64,000 nucleotides of DNA from Sphingomonas sp. Y38-1Y. GTDB lineage: Bacteria; Pseudomonadota; Alphaproteobacteria; Sphingomonadales; Sphingomonadaceae. The notes under the pieces were generated by a model that searched no databases, was not told the DNA's origin, and was given only the letters and a program-made list of their open reading frames with translations. The stretch lies in the NCBI RefSeq assembly GCF_032391395.1, contig NZ_CP135916.1:2325001-2389000 (forward strand). The letters are read 5' to 3'. This document shows positions 1-8,378 of the stretch, piece after piece; position 1 is the stretch's first letter, and each line of letters begins with the position of its first letter. The position numbers and the translations under genes are program-made.

Positions 1-77
1 CGAAGCCTTCGTTCGACTTGCATGTGTTAGGCATGCCGCCAGCGTTCGTTCTGAGCCAGGATCAAACTCTCAAGTTT
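1..77 (-). rRNA. 16S ribosomal RNA, 5' end only
   Basis: Read on the minus strand, positions 51-70 give the universal 16S start AGAGTTTGATCCTGGCTCAG, followed by the alphaproteobacterial AACGAACGCTGGCGGCATGC. With E. coli position 8 at base 70, the mature 5' end falls near base 77. The gene runs off the left edge, so only about 77 nt are present. Its leader and promoter lie to the right. Confidence 0.97.
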
Positions 78-412
78 GATGTCCGATCTCGCAGCAGCCG
101 GAATGGACCACCACGAAACCGCTCATTTCTAGGAGCCGTTCCTGCACAAATCATTTCACGTATGGAAACGTGTAAGGACATGCTGGCCACAGGCGTGAGC
201 CCGTGAACCGTGGAACGACTTGACTTTAACCGAATACCTGACGCCTAAAAACCGCCAAGACCCGGAGCCGCCGCCCACATGTCCCTTCATCTCAATCACA
301 ATGTCAAAGAGCGACAAAAACCGACGCACTGTCCACCCCGTTTACCGGGTGACCCGTGCGCCTTGCTTTTGGTGACCGTCTGAGCGCTCCGTGTCGGTGC
401 GCCCCGTCGGTG
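78..412 (-). other. rRNA operon leader (external transcribed spacer)
   Basis: About 335 nt separate the 16S 5' end from the predicted transcription start. I see no gene here; the short open frames carry no recognisable protein. The stretch contains the boxA-type antitermination signal at 302-312 and would be removed by RNase III during 16S maturation. Bases 448-502, between the promoter and the GntR stop codon, show nothing further. Confidence 0.75.
302..312 (-). promoter_or_regulatory. boxA-like antitermination site in rRNA leader
   Basis: On the minus strand the bases read GCTCTTTGACA, one mismatch from the E. coli boxA core GCTCTTTAACA. The site lies in the leader between the promoter and 16S, which is where NusB/S10 boxA elements occur. 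The role is inferred from motif and position. Confidence 0.7.
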
Positions 413-418
413 AGAGGC

Positions 419-447
419 CATCTATGCGTCGAATCGGACCCCGTCAA
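419..447 (-). promoter_or_regulatory. Predicted rRNA operon sigma-70 promoter
   Basis: On the minus strand a TTGACG -35 (447-442) and a TAGATG -10 (424-419) are separated by 17 bp. This places the start near base 412, with a leader of about 335 nt before 16S. The -10 is a poor match, so the exact hexamer is uncertain. Confidence 0.5.
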
Positions 448-502
448 GCGCGATGTTGGACTTTTTTGACGGCCCTGCATTTTTCTGCGGAACCGATCCC
501 CT

Positions 503-1243
503 TCACGCCGTCGCGATCAGGTCGAGCACGTCGCCGATGATCCGCCGCATCGCCGTTCGCGCGCCTTCTACGTCGCGCGCCTCGATCGCGTCGGCGACCG
601 CTGCATGGTCTCCGATATTGGCGCTCCGCCCCTTGATGCGGTTGGTATAGCGGATCGAGGTGCGCAGCGCCGTCGCGACCATCGTCTGGAACTGCGCATA
701 GAACGGGTTCTTCGAGGCACGCAGCACCGCGACGTGGAACGCGATGTCGGCGTCGAGCACATTGCCGTGCCCCCGCTCGGCCTCCCGCATCTGGTCCAGG
801 CCATCCCGGATCGCCTTCAGGTCGTCGGCTTCGTGGAAGCGCGCCGCCAGCGCCGCCGCCTCGGGCTCGATCGCGACGCGGAGCTCGTTGAACTGGCGAA
901 GGAGCTCGACCGACACCTTTCGCTCCAGCAGCCAGCGAAGCACGTCGGGATCGAACAGGTTCCAGTTCGCGGAGGGCTGCACCACCGTCCCCTGCCGCGG
1001 CCGTGCGCTGACCAGCCCCTTGGCGGTCAGCATCTTCACCGCTTCGCGCGTAACCGATCGACTGACGCCATGCGCCTTGGCGATCTCCGCCTCGGTCGGG
1101 AAGCGCCTCGCTTCATAGCGGCCGACGACGATCGCCTTGCCCAGCGTGTCGAGCATCCCGTGCGTCAGGTTGCGTCCGAGGTCGACCGTCGGTTCTGCAT
1201 CCCCGTTGCTCATATCGCTCTCCATCGCCGGCTTCTGGCCCAA
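503..1243 (-). CDS. FadR/GntR-family transcriptional regulator (DgoR-like)
   Basis: A 246-residue regulator. An N-terminal winged helix-turn-helix (about residues 30-95, with EAEIAKAHGVSRSVTREAVK as the recognition region) is followed by an all-helical FCD ligand domain whose histidines (FHVAVL, GDHAAV) fit metal-assisted acid binding. It is divergent from the symporter-dgoK-dgoA-galactanase operon, so control by galactonate or a derivative, as for DgoR, is the natural inference. A TTGTC-G-TATAA palindrome lies 43 bp upstream of its start and resembles the family half-sites tnGTnnnACna. The family is certain; the effector and the DgoR equivalence are inferred from context. It points toward the rRNA operon but is separate from it. 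Confidence 0.88.
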   Translation of the reverse strand: MGQKPAMESDMSNGDAEPTVDLGRNLTHGMLDTLGKAIVVGRYEARRFPTEAEIAKAHGVSRSVTREAVKMLTAKGLVSARPRQGTVVQPSANWNLFDPDVLRWLLERKVSVELLRQFNELRVAIEPEAAALAARFHEADDLKAIRDGLDQMREAERGHGNVLDADIAFHVAVLRASKNPFYAQFQTMVATALRTSIRYTNRIKGRSANIGDHAAVADAIEARDVEGARTAMRRIIGDVLDLIATA

Positions 1244-1285
1244 AGGGCGGTCGCTGTCATGTGCTCGGCAGTGGACATGACGGTT

Positions 1286-1296
1286 TTGTCGTATAA
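1286..1296. promoter_or_regulatory. Putative GntR operator (TTGTC-N-GATAA type)
   Basis: The bases TTGTC-G-TATAA form an imperfect palindrome in the 102-bp divergent gap between the GntR gene and the symporter operon. It matches the general FadR-type operator layout tnGTnnnACna. A near-identical 15-bp version, TTTGTCNNATAANTC, occurs at 19846 upstream of the TonB receptor. Function is inferred. Confidence 0.45.
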
Positions 1297-1345
1297 ATCA
1301 TCATCCCCGGGGCCGTGAAGCCCCAGCGGCGGGAGGGGACCATCA

Positions 1346-2944
1346 ATGAGACTGGCGCCGATCGATCTGGCGGTCGTGATCGTCTATGCCATCGCGATCT
1401 TCGCGCTGGCGCAATGGGTCAGCCGCGACAGGGGCGGACGGGCGAAGGACAGCTCGGACTACTTCCTCGCGTCTAAGTCGCTGCCCTGGTGGGCGATCGG
1501 CGCCTCGCTGATCGCGGCGAACATATCGGCCGAGCAGATCGTCGGCATGGCGGGCTCGGGCTACGCAATCGGCCTCGCCATCGCATCCTATGAATGGATG
1601 GCCGCGTTCACGCTGTTGATCGTCGGCAAGTTCTTCCTGCCGATCTTCCTTCAGAACCGCATCTACACGATGCCGCAGTTCCTGGAGCAGCGGTACGGGC
1701 CGTCGATCCGGACGATCATGGCGATCTTCTGGCTGGCGCTCTACGTCTTCGTCAACCTGACCTCGATCATCTGGCTCGGCTCGATCGCCGTCAACGAAGT
1801 GGCGGGCGTCGATCAGACGGTGGCGCTCGTCGCGCTCGGCGCATTCGCCCTCCTTTATCAGCTGCGCGGCGGATTGAAGGCGGTGGCGCTGACCGACATC
1901 GTGCAGGTGACGCTGCTGGTGCTGGGCGGCCTGCTCGTCTCCGCGCTGACGCTGCGCGAGATCGGCGGCGCGGGCGGGATCCTTGGCGGCTTTGCCGAGC
2001 TGACGCGGCGCGCGCCGGGGCATTTCGACATGATCCTCTCGCCCGACAATCCGCACTACAAGGAACTGCCGGGCATCGCCGTCCTGGTCGGCGGCATGTG
2101 GATCGCCAATCTCAGCTATTGGGGGTTCAACCAGTATATCATCCAGCGGGCGCTGGCGGCCAAGAACCTGGGCGAGGCGCAGAAGGGCATCGTGTTCGCG
2201 GCGTTCCTCAAAATGCTCATGCCGCTGGTCATCGTGCTGCCGGGGATCGCCGCGGTGCTGCTCGCCCCCGATCTCGACCGCGCCGATCAGGCCTATCCGA
2301 CGATGCTGCGCCTGTTGCCGCCGGGACTGCTCGGCCTCGTCTTCGCCGCGCTGATCGCCGCGATCATCGCGTCGACCGCCTCCAAGATCAATTCGATCGC
2401 AACGATCTTCACGCTCGACCTCTATGCCAAGCGGCGCGGCATCCCGACCGGCGCCGAGGACGAGGCGCCGCGCGATCCTGCGACCGAACGCCGGCTCGTG
2501 CTGGTCGGCCGGGTTACCGCGTCGATCGCGATCCTGATCGCCATCGTGACGGCCCGCCCGCTGATCGGCCAGTCGGACCAGGCATTCCAGTTCATCCAGG
2601 AGTTCTCCGGCTTCTTCACGCCGGGCATCACCGTCATCTTCCTGCTCGGCCTGTTCTGGAAGCGCGCCAACGAAGCGGGTGCGATCGCGGCGGCGGTGTC
2701 GTCGGTCGTCCTCTCTTACCTGCTGCGCGAGCTGCTGCCCAGCCTTCCCTTCCTCAACCGGATGTCGCTGGTGTTCGCGCTCAGCCTGGCGCTCGCGGTC
2801 GTGCTGTCGCTGGTCGTCCGCGCGCGGACGGACGCCAACCGCATCACGATGGAGGGCGTCGTGTTCCGCACCGCGCCGAGCTACAACATCGCGAGCTTGG
2901 GGATCGTCCTGACCCTGATCGCGCTCTACGCGACGTGGTGGTGA
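1346..2944 (+). CDS. Sodium/sugar symporter, SSS family (SGLT-like)
   Basis: A 532-residue polytopic membrane protein with about 13-14 hydrophobic helices. It has the SSS-family hallmarks: an early helix-loop DYFLASKSLPWWAIG, then SLIAANISAEQIVGMAGSGY, and the central GGLKAVALTDIVQ segment. The ATG follows a strong GGGAGGGG Shine-Dalgarno. It is the first gene of an operon with dgoK, dgoA, a GH2 galactosidase and a GH53 galactanase. The likely role is sodium-coupled import of galactose or a short galactoside across the inner membrane. Substrate is inferred from neighbours only. Its stop codon is 2 bp from the dgoK start. Confidence 0.9.
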   Translation: MRLAPIDLAVVIVYAIAIFALAQWVSRDRGGRAKDSSDYFLASKSLPWWAIGASLIAANISAEQIVGMAGSGYAIGLAIASYEWMAAFTLLIVGKFFLPIFLQNRIYTMPQFLEQRYGPSIRTIMAIFWLALYVFVNLTSIIWLGSIAVNEVAGVDQTVALVALGAFALLYQLRGGLKAVALTDIVQVTLLVLGGLLVSALTLREIGGAGGILGGFAELTRRAPGHFDMILSPDNPHYKELPGIAVLVGGMWIANLSYWGFNQYIIQRALAAKNLGEAQKGIVFAAFLKMLMPLVIVLPGIAAVLLAPDLDRADQAYPTMLRLLPPGLLGLVFAALIAAIIASTASKINSIATIFTLDLYAKRRGIPTGAEDEAPRDPATERRLVLVGRVTASIAILIAIVTARPLIGQSDQAFQFIQEFSGFFTPGITVIFLLGLFWKRANEAGAIAAAVSSVVLSYLLRELLPSLPFLNRMSLVFALSLALAVVLSLVVRARTDANRITMEGVVFRTAPSYNIASLGIVLTLIALYATWW

Positions 2945-2946
2945 GC

Positions 2947-3804
2947 ATGGCATTTCTGGCGATCGACTGGGGCACGACCAACCGGCGCGTGTTCCGCATC
3001 GAGCATGGCGTGGTCGTCGCCACGGAACGCGACGATCGCGGCGCGTCGAGCCTGTCGCCCGCCGACTATCCGGAGGAGGTCGCGGGCATCCGCGCGCGGA
3101 TGGGCGACCTTCCCGTGCTGATGGCGGGTATGGTCGGGTCGACGATCGGCTGGCGCGAGGCGCCCTATGTGGCCGCGCCCGCGGGCCTTGGCGACCTTGC
3201 CGCGTCGCTCGAGCGGATCGACGATCGGACGGCGATCGTCCCCGGTGTCGCCGTCCGCGATGCTGCCAACCCGGACGTGATGCGCGGCGAGGAAGTGCAG
3301 TTGCTGGGCGCGGTCGAGGCCGGGATGGTGCCCCCCGACGCCTTGCTCTGTCAGCCCGGCACGCATTGCAAATGGGTCCGCATGGTCAATGGCCGCATCG
3401 CCGGCTTCGACACCGCGATGACGGGCGAGCTGTTCGCGATGTTGCGGTTGCACGGCATCCTGGCGCCGCAACTCAAGGCGCCGGTCACCGATGGCGAGCC
3501 GTTCCGCGAGGGCGTGCGCCGCGGCGCGGACCGCGACCTGGCCGCCGCGCTGTTCAAGATCCGCGCCGCCAAGGTGCTCGGCTATCGCGACGATGCCGAT
3601 GCGGCGAGCTATGCCAGCGGGCTGCTGATCGGCGCCGATGTGGCCACGCGGCTGGACGGCACGCCCGTCGCGATCCTCGCCGATGCAGCGCTCGGCAGCC
3701 TCTACGCCGCCGCGATGGAGACGCTGGGCGGCACCAGCACGCTGGTCGACAGCCACCAGGCGTTCGTCGCCGGCATCATCCGCATTCGGGAGCTTCAACC
3801 ATGA
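2947..3804 (+). CDS. dgoK: 2-dehydro-3-deoxygalactonokinase
   Basis: A 285-residue DgoK-family kinase that phosphorylates 2-keto-3-deoxygalactonate with ATP in the De Ley-Doudoroff route. Visible motifs are the N-terminal phosphate-binding AIDWGTTNRRVF, GMVGSTIGWREAPYV, GEEVQLLGAV and PGTHCKWVRM, all typical of the family. Length is normal. The ATG at 2947 lies just behind the symporter stop; a longer in-frame reading begins upstream but only shadows the symporter. It overlaps dgoA by 4 bp (ATGA), so the two steps are translationally coupled. Confidence 0.93.
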   Translation: MAFLAIDWGTTNRRVFRIEHGVVVATERDDRGASSLSPADYPEEVAGIRARMGDLPVLMAGMVGSTIGWREAPYVAAPAGLGDLAASLERIDDRTAIVPGVAVRDAANPDVMRGEEVQLLGAVEAGMVPPDALLCQPGTHCKWVRMVNGRIAGFDTAMTGELFAMLRLHGILAPQLKAPVTDGEPFREGVRRGADRDLAAALFKIRAAKVLGYRDDADAASYASGLLIGADVATRLDGTPVAILADAALGSLYAAAMETLGGTSTLVDSHQAFVAGIIRIRELQP

Positions 3805-4430
3805 CCTATCGCCAGCGTTTCGATGAGGCGTTCGCACGCTTTCCGCTGATCGCGATCCTGCGCGGCGTTCGCCCGGACGAGGTCGTCGACATCGGCGAGG
3901 CGCTGGTCTCGGCCGGCTTCACCGTGATCGAGGTCCCGCTCAACTCGCCCGAGCCGTTCGAGAGCATCGCGCGGCTGTCGCAGGCACTCGAGGGTCGCGC
4001 GGTGATCGGCGCCGGCACGGTGCTGCGCGTCGAGGACGTGCACGCCGTCGCGGACGCAGGCGGCACGCTCGTCATCGCGCCCAACGCCAACCCCCGCGTG
4101 ATCGCCGCCGCGGTCGAAGCCGGCCTCGTCGCCCTGCCCGGCATCGCCACGCCGACCGAGGCGTTCGCCGCGATCGACGCGGGTGCCGCCGCGCTCAAGC
4201 TGTTCCCTGCGGAGGGATCGACGCCCGCCGTGCTCAAGGCGATGCGCGCGGTGCTCCCGGCGGACACGCGCGTGCTGCCGGTCGGCGGGATCGCGCCCGA
4301 TAATATGACGCCGTGGCGGTCGGCGGGCGCCGCGGGCTTCGGCCTCGGCTCGGCGCTCTACAAGCCCGGCATGAGCGCGGACGAGGTCGCCGAAAACGCG
4401 CGCGCCTTCGCCGCGGCGATCGCTCGCTGA
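3801..4430 (+). CDS. dgoA: 2-dehydro-3-deoxy-6-phosphogalactonate aldolase
   Basis: A 209-residue class I aldolase of the KDPG/KDPGal family. It cleaves 2-keto-3-deoxy-6-phosphogalactonate to pyruvate and glyceraldehyde 3-phosphate. The Schiff-base lysine is K133 in ALKLFPAEG, the catalytic glutamate is E44 in VIEVPLNSP, and LRGVRPDE supplies the phosphate/carboxylate contacts. The asparagine in PLNSPEP and the pairing with DgoK favour the galactonate rather than the gluconate branch. It overlaps dgoK by 4 bp. Galactose dehydrogenase and galactonate dehydratase are not in this operon, so those steps must be encoded elsewhere. Confidence 0.92.
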   Translation: MTYRQRFDEAFARFPLIAILRGVRPDEVVDIGEALVSAGFTVIEVPLNSPEPFESIARLSQALEGRAVIGAGTVLRVEDVHAVADAGGTLVIAPNANPRVIAAAVEAGLVALPGIATPTEAFAAIDAGAAALKLFPAEGSTPAVLKAMRAVLPADTRVLPVGGIAPDNMTPWRSAGAAGFGLGSALYKPGMSADEVAENARAFAAAIAR

Positions 4431-4442
4431 AGGAGAACTGGC

Positions 4443-6920
4443 GTGAAGACTTCGCGACGGGAAGCGATCGCCGCCACCATGGCCACCGGCGTCATGCTGC
4501 CCCTGCTGGCGCGCGCGGGCGGCGCGTCGGCGACGCTCGCTGACGAGCCGTCGCCGCGCCGGATCGATCGGCTGGCCGAGTGGCGCTTCCACCTCGGCCA
4601 CGCCAGCGACACCGCGCGCGACTTCGGCTTCGGGCGCCATCAGCGCACCTATGCCAAGGCCGGCGTGACCGCCGACGCGACCAAGCCGGACTATGACGAC
4701 AAGGGTTGGCAGGCGGTCCGGGTTCCGCACGACTGGGCGGTCGCCCTCCCCTTTGCCGAGCCGAAGACGCCGCCCGCCAAGGACGAGGCCGACGCCGCCG
4801 CCGCGCACGGCTTCAAGGCGATCGGCCGCGACTTTCCCGAGAACAGCGTCGGCTGGTACCGCACCCCCATCTCGATCACCGCGGCCGATCGCGATCGGCG
4901 CGTCAGCCTCGAGTTCGACGGCGTGTTCCGCGACTGCATCGTGTTCGTGAACGGCTACATCGTCGCTCGCAACGAGAGTGGTTATGCGCCCTTCTCGATC
5001 TCGATCGGCGACTTCCTCGACTATGACGGTGGGTCGAACGTCGTCGCGGTTCGCGTCGACGCGTCGCTCGGCGAAGGCTGGTTCTACGAGGGCGCGGGCA
5101 TCTATCGCCATGTCGACCTTGTCCGCACCGACGCCGTCCACGTGCTCCAATGGGGCAGCGTCGTTCGCACCACCATCGATGCGAGCGGTGCCGCCGTCAC
5201 CGCCGCGCTGGAGGTCCGCAACGAGGGCCGATCGCCGGTCGACGCCGTCGTCCGCCAGCGCATCGTCGATCCCGCCGGCCGCGGCGCGGCAACACTCCCC
5301 GAAACGCGCCTCACCCTCGCGCCGGGCGTGACGGCGACCGCGACCGGCGAGGCGCGCATCGCCGCGCCGCAGCTCTGGTCGATCGAAACGCCCCGGCTCT
5401 ACCATCTGCACTCCGAAGTGCTCGTCGGCGACCGCGTCGTCGATCGCTATGTCACCCCGTTCGGGATCCGCACGATCCGCTTCGACGCCGCGCGCGGCTT
5501 CCTCCTCAACGAGCGGCCGGTGAAGCTGCTCGGCACCTGCAACCATCAGGATCATGCCGGCGTCGGTGCGGGCATCCCCGATGCGCTCCACGCCTGGCGC
5601 ATCGACCAGTTGCAGGAAATGGGCTCCAACGCGTGGCGCAGCGCCCACAACCCGCCCGCCGCAGCCCTCCTCGACCTGTGCGATGCCAAGGGCATGCTGA
5701 TGATCGTCGAGGCGCGGCGGAACAGCAGCGATCCGGTCGCAATGGACGAGCTGACACGCATCCTCCGCCGCGACCGCAATCACCCGTGCGTCATCGCCTG
5801 GTCGCTCGGCAACGAGGAGCCGCAGCAGGGGAGCGCGCGCGGCGCGCGCGTGACGCAGGTGATGCAGGACCGGGTGCGCGAGCTCGACCCGACGCGGCCG
5901 ACAACCTTCGCCTTCGACAGCAGCTGGGACGCGGGTGCGGCCAAGGTGGTCGACGTCGTCGGCTTCAACTATCGCACCGACAAGATGCCGGGGTTCAAGG
6001 CCGCCAATCCGGGCGTTCCCGTTTATGGCTCCGAAACGGGGAGCACCGTGGCGACGCGCGGCGCCTATGCCAACGATCCCGCCAGGCACGTCGTCCGCGC
6101 CTATGACACCGAGCATCCCTGGTGGGCGTCGACCGCCGAGGCGTGGTGGACGATCGTCGCCGACCGGCCCGACCTTGCCGGCGGCTTCATCTGGACGGGC
6201 TTCGACTATCGCGGAGAGCCGACGCCCTACCCCGCCTTCCCCAGCATCTCGAGCTATTTCGGCGTGCTCGACACCTGCGGCTTTCCCAAGGACAATTTCT
6301 ATTATTATCGCGCGTGGTGGCGGCCCGACCAGCCGCTCGTCCACCTGCTCCCGCACTGGACATGGCCGGGGCGGGAGGGGCAGCCGATCGAGGTTTGGGT
6401 CCATGGCAATTGCGAAGAGGTCGAGCTCCTGCTCAACGGCCGCTCGCTCGGGCGTAAGCCGATGCCGCGCAACCGCCACCTCGCCTGGTCCGTGCCCTAT
6501 GCGCCCGGCAGGCTCGAAGCGCGCGGGTACGACAAGGGACGCCGGACCGCGCGCGATCTGCGCGAGACCACCGGCGCGCCCGCATCGGTCGTGCTGACCG
6601 CCGATTGCCGGATGCCCGATGCCACCGGCGACGACGTCGTGATGGTCCGCGCCGAAATCGTCGACGCCCGCGGCCGCACCGTTCCCGATGCCGAGGACCT
6701 GATCCGCTTCGCGGTCGCGGGCGATGCCGCCGTCATCGGCGTGGGCAACGGCAATCCGACCAGCTGGGAGCCCGATCAGGCGAGCCAGCGCCGTGCCTTT
6801 GCCGGCCTCGCCCAGGCGATCGTCCGCGTCGGCCGCGACGTCCGGCCGATCCGCATCACCGCGACCGCCGACGGGCTAAAGGCGGGCGTGCTGATGCTGT
6901 TGCCAAAAGCCGTCGCATGA
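4443..6920 (+). CDS. GH2-family beta-galactosidase, exported
   Basis: An 825-residue glycoside hydrolase family 2 enzyme. The N-terminus carries a Tat-like start (TSRREAIAATMATG) and a hydrophobic stretch, so export to the periplasm is likely. The sugar-binding and immunoglobulin-like domains fill about residues 40-350. The TIM barrel follows, with the acid/base glutamate in WSLGNEE and the probable nucleophile in GSETGS. C-terminal beta-sandwich domains follow. The GTG start has AAGGAG seven bases upstream. With a GH53 galactanase directly behind (ATGA overlap), it probably releases galactose from beta-1,4-galacto-oligosaccharides. GH2 is certain; the precise substrate is inferred. Confidence 0.88.
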   Translation: MKTSRREAIAATMATGVMLPLLARAGGASATLADEPSPRRIDRLAEWRFHLGHASDTARDFGFGRHQRTYAKAGVTADATKPDYDDKGWQAVRVPHDWAVALPFAEPKTPPAKDEADAAAAHGFKAIGRDFPENSVGWYRTPISITAADRDRRVSLEFDGVFRDCIVFVNGYIVARNESGYAPFSISIGDFLDYDGGSNVVAVRVDASLGEGWFYEGAGIYRHVDLVRTDAVHVLQWGSVVRTTIDASGAAVTAALEVRNEGRSPVDAVVRQRIVDPAGRGAATLPETRLTLAPGVTATATGEARIAAPQLWSIETPRLYHLHSEVLVGDRVVDRYVTPFGIRTIRFDAARGFLLNERPVKLLGTCNHQDHAGVGAGIPDALHAWRIDQLQEMGSNAWRSAHNPPAAALLDLCDAKGMLMIVEARRNSSDPVAMDELTRILRRDRNHPCVIAWSLGNEEPQQGSARGARVTQVMQDRVRELDPTRPTTFAFDSSWDAGAAKVVDVVGFNYRTDKMPGFKAANPGVPVYGSETGSTVATRGAYANDPARHVVRAYDTEHPWWASTAEAWWTIVADRPDLAGGFIWTGFDYRGEPTPYPAFPSISSYFGVLDTCGFPKDNFYYYRAWWRPDQPLVHLLPHWTWPGREGQPIEVWVHGNCEEVELLLNGRSLGRKPMPRNRHLAWSVPYAPGRLEARGYDKGRRTARDLRETTGAPASVVLTADCRMPDATGDDVVMVRAEIVDARGRTVPDAEDLIRFAVAGDAAVIGVGNGNPTSWEPDQASQRRAFAGLAQAIVRVGRDVRPIRITATADGLKAGVLMLLPKAVA

Positions 6921-7927
6921 TCCGCCGCACCTTCCTCGCGCTGGCAGCCTGTACGCTCGCCACCGCGCCGCTCCAGGCGCAGGACAAGTTGCCGTCCGCG
7001 TTCGCCTATGGCGCCGACATCAGCTGGGTGACAGAGCAGGAGGCGGCGGGGCTCAGCTTCCGCGATGCGCAGGGCAAGCCCGCCGACCTCTACGACCTCG
7101 TCGCCGACAACGGCATCGACACGATCCGCCTGCGCGTCTGGGTCGATCCGGCCAAGCGATGGAACGGCCGTGAGGACGTGCTCGCCAAGGCGCGGCGCGC
7201 GCGCGATCATGGCATGCGGATCATGATCGACTTCCACTACAGCGACAATTGGGCCGACCCCGGCAAGCAGATCAAGCCGGCCGCCTGGACCAGCCACGAC
7301 GTCGATACGCTCACGAAGGCGGTCGCCGACCACACCCGCGACACGCTCGCCTATCTGAAGACCAACGGTATCGACGTCGCCTGGGTTCAGGTGGGCAACG
7401 AGATCACCAACGGGCTGTTGTGGCCCGACGGCAAGACCGACCGCTTCGATCATCTCGCCCGGTTCACCAATGCCGGCTACGATGCGGTCAAGTCGGTCTA
7501 TCCTGGCGCCGAGGTCATCATCCACATCGACAATGGCTGGGACACCGCCAAGGCGGTGGGATGGTTCGACAGCTTCACGCGGAACGGCGGCAAGGTCGAC
7601 GTGATCGGCCTGTCCTACTACCCCTTCTACACGCCCTCCAAGGACTGGAAGGTGGAATCGCCCAAGGTCGGCACGACGATGGCGACGCTGGTGAAGCGCT
7701 TCGACAAGCCCGTGATGATCGTCGAGATCGGCCACCAGTACGACCAGCCGGCCGAGGCGCGCGCGATGCTGACCGACATGATCCGCCGCACCCGCGCGAT
7801 CGGCCCGATGGCCCGCGGCGTCGTCTATTGGGAGCCGGGCACGATCCCGACCTGGAGCGGCTACAGGCTGGGCGCGACGAACCGCGAGCACCAGCTGACG
7901 GAGGCGATGGCGGCGTTCCGGCATTAG
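6917..7927 (+). CDS. GH53 arabinogalactan endo-beta-1,4-galactanase
   Basis: A 336-residue GH53 enzyme with a signal peptide cleaved near AQA at residues 20-22. It attacks the beta-1,4-galactan side chains of pectin (rhamnogalacturonan I). Diagnostic family sequence is clear: FAYGADISWVTEQE, DTIRLRVWVDP, MIDFHYSDNWADPGKQ, the acid/base E162 in VQVGNEITNG, and the nucleophile E270 in MIVEIGHQ. Length is typical of a single-domain GH53. It overlaps the GH2 stop by 4 bp and ends the operon. This gene is the strongest evidence that the whole locus targets galactan. Confidence 0.95.
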   Translation: MIRRTFLALAACTLATAPLQAQDKLPSAFAYGADISWVTEQEAAGLSFRDAQGKPADLYDLVADNGIDTIRLRVWVDPAKRWNGREDVLAKARRARDHGMRIMIDFHYSDNWADPGKQIKPAAWTSHDVDTLTKAVADHTRDTLAYLKTNGIDVAWVQVGNEITNGLLWPDGKTDRFDHLARFTNAGYDAVKSVYPGAEVIIHIDNGWDTAKAVGWFDSFTRNGGKVDVIGLSYYPFYTPSKDWKVESPKVGTTMATLVKRFDKPVMIVEIGHQYDQPAEARAMLTDMIRRTRAIGPMARGVVYWEPGTIPTWSGYRLGATNREHQLTEAMAAFRH

Positions 7928-7982
7928 CCGTGGAGCCGCTCGTCGGTGAGTAGTCAGACCGTTTTGAGTTGAGGGCGGCGGT

Positions 7983-8318
7983 TCAACTCCGTAGCGGAGC
8001 GGTCACGGTAATCAGGGCCGTATAATCGGGGTCCTCGACGGCCTCGTCTTCATCCGCCAACTGGTAGATGCCTGGACCCGCGGCCTCGATGGCATCAAGA
8101 ACGGGAGCGATGACGAACGGCTCGTCATCGTCCTGAGAAATCATGATGCCGTCCTGCAGATCCGCGGATAGGACGGTTCCAAACACCTGGCGCTGTCGCA
8201 GAAATCGCCCGCTATGATCGACGTAGGTCAGGCCCAGCAGGAGCGTGCATCCGACCAGATCACGCGCGAACTCGGCGTCCCAGTCGTCGTCACCATCCAG
8301 GCTCTCGAACCTTCCCAT
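7983..8318 (-). CDS. Conserved small protein of unknown function
   Basis: A 111-residue acidic protein without signal peptide or membrane helix. The ATG at 8318 has GGGGA at a good distance; a longer reading begins at a TTG at 8351. The pattern GCTLLLGLTYVDHSGRFLRQ, then QVFGTV, then a proline-glycine turn (AAGPGIYQL) and a late DPDY is the style of a family of small cytosolic proteins I have seen only as hypothetical, some near immunity-type genes. No function can be given. It is convergent with the galactanase operon and lies downstream of the Gfo/Idh gene, so it may be read from that operon. Confidence 0.6.
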   Translation of the reverse strand: MGRFESLDGDDDWDAEFARDLVGCTLLLGLTYVDHSGRFLRQRQVFGTVLSADLQDGIMISQDDDEPFVIAPVLDAIEAAGPGIYQLADEDEAVEDPDYTALITVTAPLRS

Positions 8319-8378
8319 ACGACATGTCCCCACGTCGGCAATTGTCAGCAAGCGGACCTTGGCTGTCCGCCCGCCTCC

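Noticed and set aside
1343..2953. 536-codon frame opposite the symporter
   Set aside because: Low-complexity, charged product with no motif; the symporter frame shows clear helices and family sequence.
3795..6479. 894-codon frame opposite dgoA and the GH2 gene
   Set aside because: It crosses two confirmed genes and its translation is compositionally odd with no domain.
7966..7989. Terminator after the galactanase gene
   Set aside because: The 7-bp stem GAGTTGA/TCAACTC has no T tract on either strand.
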